From IMG/VR virus record IMGVR_UViG_3300021185_002402, positions 1 through 33,041 of that record: a stretch of DNA of 33,041 nt. One strand, given 5' to 3'. Position 1 is the first letter of the stretch; the number at the start of each line of letters is the position of its first letter. The notes beneath the pieces are model-generated. The model did no database searches, was not told the origin of the DNA, and saw only the letters and a program-made list of their open reading frames with translations. Source of the DNA: a virus. This document shows, one piece after another, positions 27,818 through 33,041 of this stretch. Position numbers and translations under genes: made by a program.

Positions 27818-28387
27818 CTACCAACTTATAACGCTAAGCTCTGCCTCGGTTTGAGCCGCATCTATCTGGTCTCTAAGGCCTCTAGCTTTGACATGACAGG
27901 CGTTTACATGCGCCCCTAATGCCTGCCCAATCTGCTGTAATTCTGTAGCGTTGAACGTCTGACTAGAGTTATCTGCCAGAGTCCAATCCATAACGGTACT
28001 GGTATCGAGCGCGGCTAACTGAACTGCGCCCTGTATGCGCCGCTGGGACACTTCGTTGCAGTCAAACGTGTAGTCATTCCAGACGAATGTGCCGAACTCT
28101 GCGCCATCTCTTTCGGCCTTCATAAGTGACCACAAATTATTTTTTGCCAGACCAATGTCCCAAACCCAAGATTTCGTTTGGTAATCAAACAAGTGGCTTT
28201 CTGATGGCTGTGCGCCCTTTTCTCTTGCCTCACCACCATCCACATAATGGGTTTCATTTGAGCAGTGATCCTGAGTAAACAGGCCGCTAAACTCTGAGTT
28301 CTCTATATATTCGAGAAGAGTTTCTTCTGGGCCAAAGATCTCGCACTTAATAGCCCCATCATAATCATATAAAACAGCTTGACTCAT
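27818..28387 (-). CDS. DUF4376 protein (tail-fibre-associated), 189 aa
   Basis: The last 110 residues carry the DUF4376 pattern: a Lys/Arg/Asp helix (SLMKAERDGAEFGTFVWNDY), TFDCNEVSQRRIQGAVQLAA, then WTLADNSSQTF and a Gln/Ala/Leu helix. These proteins are usually found next to tail-fibre genes and may act in fibre assembly. The N-terminal half is a beta-rich domain with no family I know. It begins in an ATGA overlap with the fibre gene. Confidence 0.75.
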   Translation of the reverse strand: MSQAVLYDYDGAIKCEIFGPEETLLEYIENSEFSGLFTQDHCSNETHYVDGGEAREKGAQPSESHLFDYQTKSWVWDIGLAKNNLWSLMKAERDGAEFGTFVWNDYTFDCNEVSQRRIQGAVQLAALDTSTVMDWTLADNSSQTFNATELQQIGQALGAHVNACHVKARGLRDQIDAAQTEAELSVISW

Positions 28388-30345
28388 CTTTTCGCCGCCA
28401 ACACTGAAACGCCATTGCTACCAATCCTAAAGGATCCCCCAGTAATTCGAGCCTCAAGCTTAAAAGTCACACTCGCGTTGTTACTCCACCCGCTTGTATC
28501 AATATGAACGCTTATGGCCGAAAAAGCAGAAGAATTTGCAATAGCTTTACTCACACCTACAGTTTGAGCAATGTAGTTGCTTTGGTTGCTCCTGATTACC
28601 TCTACCCTCAAATATAGGCCAACCTGACCGCCGCCTACCTGAGACAAAAAGTTGCAAATGCCCTGAACAATAAACGCAGATGGTTTTTCAGTGGAACTAG
28701 TCCAGCTAACTGAAGGAGAAGTTATGACATGAGTCCAGTTTGTGGTGCTTGTGGTAATAAGGTTTGCCATGTTGCCGTTTGAAGCGCCCACAGGAACAGT
28801 CACCGCGTTGGGGCCAATCTGGAGCGTACCGATAGTGGCTTGCTTTATTGACGCGCCAGTTACCTCCATTGTTGAGCCGTCAAACTTTAGATAGTTGTTT
28901 GCATCCCCAATATGGAAGTACGGAGTGCCGTTGTTGTTCCCTAGAGCAAACCCTGCTGTTACAGAGCTAAAGTCAGGAACATAAATGTTTTTCTGAAGAA
29001 CTGCGTCGTAGTAGCTAAAGGTTCTCTTGCCTTGAAAGATTGCAATATTATTGCTGTTATCAATACTTATATTGCCAGTAGATATTCTGGTTGCAGACAG
29101 ATTGAATATCTTCGCGCTGGTGATTGTGGCGTTCCCGATTTTCGCATTCGTTATCTGGGCATCGTGGATAAATACATCTTCTATATAGACGCCCACCGGA
29201 ATTGCCGTTCCGTCAGCCGCAAATACGGTGTTTGGCTGAGTAATAACCTTGAACGGATATCGTTGATTTCCTATTACACCGCTGTAATTTGAGTCGTAAG
29301 GAGCGCCGATGGCAAACTTGTCGGCGCTTATGACAAATGCGGATGTGCCATTGAAATTACTAAAGCTCTTCTCGGGTTCATTATTTGCCTGAGAGATAAG
29401 ACCAAATCCAGAGATGAGGCCATTAGTGTCAACCTTTACGGCATACTTCGATTCAACTCCATTTGGCCCAGAGACTGCCGACTGTACCACCGACACAGAC
29501 GCAGAAGCGCCGTTTGCCGTGGCTTGAGCGGTAGTTGCAATAGCGGTAATCGCTGTGTCCGCAGTCGCCCGTGTTGTGGATTCAGCCGACAACTGAGCGC
29601 TTGTGACCGCATTACCAGCAACAGTCTCAACATCCCCCATTCTGGTTATTAGGCTGTCTCCGTTGTACCCTGAGAAGTATCCGGTAAAGTCTGATAGGCC
29701 ATCTATCGCTGTCGTAAGTCCAAGGTTGCTTGCGTCATCACTTAGGATTGTGTCAATCAAGCCCGAGATATAAATATAATCCAGAGCAGTCGTGGCCGGT
29801 GTTCCGCTCAACTGGTTAAATGGGCCAGCAACGCCGTCTTTATTTACAGCGCGAACCCAGTAGTACCACGTCTCTTGACTGCCCACGTTCTGATCAAAGT
29901 AAAAATAAGCATCTCCGTAGTACCTAACGTAAGCACCAGCCGCTTCTGCCGATGAAAGGCTGTTAGATTGAAACCTGAAAATCTCAACGTAGTCATGTCC
30001 GTTATAAGGAGCTAACCCCCAATCTAGTGCTACGACATTAAAGCCACCCGATGCGTTGAGATTAGTGGGCTTTGTAGGCAGTTCAGTCGGCCCATTCGGA
30101 TTAGAGTCTGGGTCGTTTGGATTTGTAACGTCAATACCACCGTCCGACAATATTCCGCCAGCAAGCCTCAACACTCCAGAATCCAGTAGATCCCTAAAGG
30201 TCACGGCCCGATCAATGATGTTTCCCCGACGACCTGACAGGGTATCTAGGTTCTCTGATACGGATTGCGCGTATCGGCGCTCCTGCCCCTTAAAGGCAGT
30301 GGGGATCGCCGCAATACTTTTTCTCTGTGAAGACCTTATCTTCAA
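28384..30345 (-). CDS. Tail fibre / host-specificity protein with J-like C-terminus, 653 aa
   Basis: The TTG start overlaps the previous stop (TTGA) and has GAGAG before it. A fibronectin type III-like domain lies at about residues 88-186 (WYYWVRAVNKDGVAGPF). Helical linkers follow, then about 285-400 a DUF1983-like region of lambda gpJ: ESKYAVKVDTNGLISGFGLI, FVISADKFAIG, then INAKIGNATITSAKI. The rest is a beta-rich tip probably binding the receptor. It lacks the large N-terminal hub core of lambda J, so it is a fibre and not a hub. Confidence 0.8.
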   Translation of the reverse strand: MKIRSSQRKSIAAIPTAFKGQERRYAQSVSENLDTLSGRRGNIIDRAVTFRDLLDSGVLRLAGGILSDGGIDVTNPNDPDSNPNGPTELPTKPTNLNASGGFNVVALDWGLAPYNGHDYVEIFRFQSNSLSSAEAAGAYVRYYGDAYFYFDQNVGSQETWYYWVRAVNKDGVAGPFNQLSGTPATTALDYIYISGLIDTILSDDASNLGLTTAIDGLSDFTGYFSGYNGDSLITRMGDVETVAGNAVTSAQLSAESTTRATADTAITAIATTAQATANGASASVSVVQSAVSGPNGVESKYAVKVDTNGLISGFGLISQANNEPEKSFSNFNGTSAFVISADKFAIGAPYDSNYSGVIGNQRYPFKVITQPNTVFAADGTAIPVGVYIEDVFIHDAQITNAKIGNATITSAKIFNLSATRISTGNISIDNSNNIAIFQGKRTFSYYDAVLQKNIYVPDFSSVTAGFALGNNNGTPYFHIGDANNYLKFDGSTMEVTGASIKQATIGTLQIGPNAVTVPVGASNGNMANLITTSTTNWTHVITSPSVSWTSSTEKPSAFIVQGICNFLSQVGGGQVGLYLRVEVIRSNQSNYIAQTVGVSKAIANSSAFSAISVHIDTSGWSNNASVTFKLEARITGGSFRIGSNGVSVLAAKR

Positions 30346-31988
30346 GTTATTTCTCTCGGTGATTCAGCCATGATTATGTTTGCAACCTCTCTAGAAGAAG
30401 TTACTTGAACCTGAAAAATGCTGTACCTGCTACCACTAGGAAGCCTAAACGTGGCTACAGTCTCTGAAGCAGGAATAGTCTGGGTGTGAATTAACCCTGT
30501 CGGCGACTTTTCTCCGCCATATAGTTTGACTGTAGTTGTCCCGCCGCCGAGATCCTCTCCGAAGGCCACTTGGCAAACCCCAAAGTTTATTGGTCGCTTA
30601 GTGAAGAAGTGCTTTGAGTAAAACTGTGCGCTTGAGTATCCGGTGTCGCCAGTAAAGTTGACCACCGTGCTATTACTGCGCACCAAATAAAGAGCATCAG
30701 TCTCTAGGTCATTAAATCCAGCAACGTAGTTCAAGCTTTGGTTAACTGTGCAAAAAGAATTTTGACCGCCTCTTGGATCTAAAATAAACCCAACTGGATT
30801 GCCGCTCGACCTATCTGAGAATCCAACGTAACGATCCTCCAACCGAAATCCTCTTACAGTACTAGGGGCGTAATCATCCCACTGAGCTTTTGTGAAAATC
30901 TGCTCAGTTAAAACCTTTGACCCAGACTGAGATATTCCCACAAGACCATCAGGCGATGAGTAGATGACCGACCCACCCATATCCACAATAGACTTTTTAG
31001 ACAGGCAGGACTGAGCAATATCTAGCTCGTTCATGACCATACCTGCTGGGTCTGCACCCTGAACGATGTAAGGTTTACCCTCGGTGAGTACAATCAAGCC
31101 AGTATCAGTCGCAGACAAACCAACAATCGGATAAGCCGTAGTAAGCTGATACGCTTCCGGCCATGCATGGGGTAGATACGCCTCAGAGAAGCACAGAGTG
31201 TTATCAAAGAACCCAGCAGTGATTCCATTCGGCATTGCAGTAAGGCCGATCATGGCTTCGTTTGGAGCTATCCAGTCAGTGCTGGGAACCTCTTCTCCAA
31301 GAGATGAATCAGGAGATGTGTCAGTAAATGTTTCTCCGCTAGAAGACTTCTGAACTAGAAAGCGAAATACTCCATCGTCATCTGTTCTGTAAACGCGAAT
31401 GGATGAGTAGGGCCTCCCGCTGGGCGTAGCGCCAACGACAATGGTAACGGTCTGGTCTGTATACACATCAACAATGCCGCTCGTTGTCACCAAGGATGGC
31501 GCACTCTCTTCCCCGAACGTAGTGACGTGTGTAATCAGGTATGCCCTGCTAATCGGAGTCTCGGTAGCAACATTCCCAGATGTTGGAGGGTTAAGTGTCA
31601 CGTTAGGGGCGCTAGGCCTTGGTAGGCCCAGCTTATAGACGTTGTTGAGGGCCAGCGTTGAAGTGATCTGCGGATAACCGAGGTTACCTGTTAGGTACAC
31701 TCGATCATGAATGTCGCCAGCAACGGGGCTTTCTATAACATCCACATCATTATCAAAGGCCAGCCATATTCCGGCCTTCGTTTTAAACAAAGACTCTGTG
31801 TTACTGCCACTTATGGAATTAAAGTTAACGCCCGTATTCAGGGTTACAGATGCATCAGATATGAGGCCTCTCATCGTCCCGTGACTGAAGTCGATGTTCT
31901 CCGCATACTCACTCATGGTGTCAGGAAGAAGTCTCGGTGACAGCTTTTCAGACATGCCGCCAAATGCAGAGATGTTTATAGCGACCAT
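30342..31988 (-). CDS. Podovirus-type tail-hub structural protein, 548 aa
   Basis: The protein starts with SAFGGMSEKLSPRLLPDTMS, then runs as repeated beta blades with DNTLCFSEAYLPHAWPEAY, PIVGLSATDTGLIVLTEGKP and IVDMGGSVIYSSPDGL, sequences seen in many phage tail-tube/head-tail-joining proteins. The repeated GL/D-rich strands suggest a beta-propeller. It probably joins the tail or head hub to the fibre encoded next. The name of the exact homologue (T7 gp12-like or P22 gp10-like) is uncertain. Confidence 0.7.
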   Translation of the reverse strand: MVAINISAFGGMSEKLSPRLLPDTMSEYAENIDFSHGTMRGLISDASVTLNTGVNFNSISGSNTESLFKTKAGIWLAFDNDVDVIESPVAGDIHDRVYLTGNLGYPQITSTLALNNVYKLGLPRPSAPNVTLNPPTSGNVATETPISRAYLITHVTTFGEESAPSLVTTSGIVDVYTDQTVTIVVGATPSGRPYSSIRVYRTDDDGVFRFLVQKSSSGETFTDTSPDSSLGEEVPSTDWIAPNEAMIGLTAMPNGITAGFFDNTLCFSEAYLPHAWPEAYQLTTAYPIVGLSATDTGLIVLTEGKPYIVQGADPAGMVMNELDIAQSCLSKKSIVDMGGSVIYSSPDGLVGISQSGSKVLTEQIFTKAQWDDYAPSTVRGFRLEDRYVGFSDRSSGNPVGFILDPRGGQNSFCTVNQSLNYVAGFNDLETDALYLVRSNSTVVNFTGDTGYSSAQFYSKHFFTKRPINFGVCQVAFGEDLGGGTTTVKLYGGEKSPTGLIHTQTIPASETVATFRLPSGSRYSIFQVQVTSSREVANIIMAESPREIT

Positions 31989-32188
31989 TACTCTTTCCTC
32001 CCGCTACCTAAAAATAATCCAAAAGAACCTGAGAGCATTCCCGTCATGATCGACACCAGCGTGGTTTGCTGAGTTGAAGGATCGGGTAACGCCATGTACC
32101 ACTCAACAACACGATAGGTGCTGATAAGCATCATGATCATTAACAGTCTCGGTATTACCCTCCACTGATCAAACGTCTCAGGATTCAT
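31988..32188 (-). CDS. Small two-helix membrane protein, 66 aa
   Basis: Two hydrophobic segments (VIPRLLMIMMLISTYRVV, about 11-28, and SIMTGMLSGSFGLFLG, about 46-61) suggest two membrane spans. The MNPETFDQWRVIPRLL start is shared with small holin-like proteins in phage lysis regions. It is placed directly after a holin-like gene (ATGA overlap) and before the tail-hub gene. It could be a second holin or antiholin. Confidence 0.65.
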   Translation of the reverse strand: MNPETFDQWRVIPRLLMIMMLISTYRVVEWYMALPDPSTQQTTLVSIMTGMLSGSFGLFLGSGRKE

Positions 32189-32565
32189 TTATTTCTCAGT
32201 TCCATTATTTTGTCCGCTCCGCGAATACCAAAGCTCGCCGTTACTGCGACGAAGAGAAGGTACTGATACCACTCAGGAAGAGAAGCCAAAGCATCAAGCC
32301 CAACATGAACGCGGTCCATGACACTGCTGTCATTAAAAGCAACGCCCCAGATAACAGCAAGAATTGGAGTCGAGAGAAGAATCGTGAACCACTCATCTTT
32401 CCAGCTAGACGCCGTAGCCCCAGCCATAAGCGTTTCCCAATTAGCATCATTCTTAATTACCTCCATCTTTGCCTGATGCTTGGCCTGACTTTCCTCATGC
32501 TTGTTGTTGAGGTAGCCACCAAGAAGGCTGGTAATTGGGCTGATTAACGCGGTTAGAAAGCTCAT
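32185..32565 (-). CDS. Holin (GTA_holin_3TM-like), 126 aa
   Basis: The first part (LTALISPITSLLGGYLNNKHEESQ) is amphipathic, then a charged helix leads to WKDEWFTILLSTPILAVIWG and YQYLLFVAVTASFG, two membrane spans. Together with the first hydrophobic stretch this matches the three-segment holin family of gene-transfer agents and phages. It would permeabilise the inner membrane for an endolysin not found in this window. It begins one base into the previous stop (TAATG). Confidence 0.7.
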   Translation of the reverse strand: MSFLTALISPITSLLGGYLNNKHEESQAKHQAKMEVIKNDANWETLMAGATASSWKDEWFTILLSTPILAVIWGVAFNDSSVMDRVHVGLDALASLPEWYQYLLFVAVTASFGIRGADKIMELRNK

Positions 32566-32807
32566 TAACTATGCCTTCTCACGGTCTCGCAGAATGTTAC
32601 GTCACCCCTCCATGAATCTTTGCAGTGGTCTTCCTGCATCCAGAAGATCCAGTTAAGAGCTTTTCTTAACGCACTCCAAAACCAGTGATCCTGCATTAAG
32701 TGACAGCGAGCGCTGACGGTTAGGTTCGGGTTTCCGCCTATTATCGAGTTACAAAGCTGGCTGATCGCCGCCAGAATATTTATCAGGTAATCCTTTACCC
32801 AGTTCAT
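32565..32807 (-). CDS. Small Trp/His/Cys-rich conserved phage protein, 80 aa
   Basis: It has an N-terminal hydrophobic helix, a GGNPNLTVSARCHLM segment, then WFWSALRKALNWIFW and a DHCKDSW end. The NxTxSAR...HC arrangement is one I recall from short proteins in phage lysis regions, but I cannot name the family or function. It is located directly before the holin-like gene and coupled to it, so a role in lysis is possible. Confidence 0.6.
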   Translation of the reverse strand: MNWVKDYLINILAAISQLCNSIIGGNPNLTVSARCHLMQDHWFWSALRKALNWIFWMQEDHCKDSWRGDVTFCETVRRHS

Positions 32808-33013
32808 GCCGCCTCCTGATCATCTCCTGCTAGAGAGCCAACTAAATTTTTTGTGAACACATCCTGCGCCACAGCTAACTGATCTAAGGAGAATCGCAAT
32901 GATGACGATTTCTTCTGAAGATCTTGGATCTGACTGAGGAGGTATTTTTGCTCATCAGTCAACGAATCGAGGTCGTGTTCAACACCATCAATAGTGATTG
33001 TTTCTTCTGCCAT
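32804..33013 (-). CDS. Small acidic coiled-coil phage protein, 69 aa
   Basis: It begins EETITIDGVEHDLDSLTDEQ, then has a helical heptad region (LLSQIQDLQKKSSSLRFSLDQL). The ITIDG...LTDEQK start is shared with small phage proteins of unknown function (DUF6447-like). ATG follows AAGGAGAGGAAAA. It is the first gene of the late operon seen here; the operon probably continues to the right beyond the window. Confidence 0.6.
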   Translation of the reverse strand: MAEETITIDGVEHDLDSLTDEQKYLLSQIQDLQKKSSSLRFSLDQLAVAQDVFTKNLVGSLAGDDQEAA

Positions 33014-33041
33014 TTTTCCTCTCCTTGGATTTAAACTCTTA

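Noticed and set aside
1-33041. CRISPR array, insertion sequence or rRNA
   Set aside because: I saw no regularly spaced repeats with unique spacers, no transposase or terminal inverted repeats with target duplications, and no rRNA-like sequence.

Overview
The window is part of the genome of a temperate tailed bacteriophage. The evidence is a tyrosine integrase whose 3' end overlaps the 3' half of a tRNA-Ala(GGC) gene (a typical attP arrangement), a divergent regulator/replication control region, phage replication and recombination genes, and a long leftward late operon of tail and internal-virion genes ending in one giant 3038-residue protein. The internal-virion genes and the 548-residue tail-hub-like protein suggest a podovirus-type virion. 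The host cannot be fixed from sequence alone. The protein families look most like those of marine proteobacterial phages, which is an inference. Terminase, portal, capsid and endolysin genes are not in the window, so it is not a complete genome; they probably lie beyond the right edge, upstream in the late operon.

Layout: (1) 61-2202, plus strand: eight small, tightly overlapping genes of mostly unknown function, the last with a helix-turn-helix. (2) 2150-6967, minus strand: a replication and nuclease module running from a primase zinc-finger protein, a replication initiator and a RepA/DnaB-like helicase to a ribbon-helix-helix protein, an HNH/Ref-like nuclease, two PD-(D/E)xK-type nucleases and a DUF3310 protein. 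(3) 6968-7151: divergent control region with a candidate leftward promoter and operator repeats. (4) 7152-10957, plus strand: an HTH regulator, a DUF1071-like single-strand annealing protein split by a 10-bp tandem duplication, a YqaJ/lambda-exonuclease-like nuclease and an SSB-like protein, with a structured intergenic element at 10100-10187. (5) 10950-12100: integrase and attP. (6) 12127-14298: small accessory genes, including DUF1289 and SprT-like proteins, with a 368-bp gene-free control region in the middle. (7) 14310-33013, minus strand: the late operon. In transcription order it holds two small proteins, a holin-like protein, a small membrane protein, the tail-hub-like protein, a J-like fibre, a DUF4376 protein, a terminator, a gp13-like protein, three Gly/Ala-rich internal proteins, a coiled-coil protein, the giant protein and three very small basic proteins. 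Nearly every junction is an ATGA- or TAATG-type overlap, suggesting translational coupling.

The most unusual part is the giant gene (14834-23950). It encodes a modular polyvalent protein whose modules are separated by low-complexity linkers carrying four LF[S/A/V][R/K] motifs. It has two zincin-like HExxH sites and an internal stretch that looks like an N-terminal twin-arginine signal. Two of its linkers also carry natural-looking +1-frame reading frames with their own ribosome-binding sites, so they are candidates for overprinted genes. A second notable feature is a set of 11-bp iteron-like repeats beside an AT-rich tract inside the replication initiator gene, arranged like the lambda origin inside gene O.
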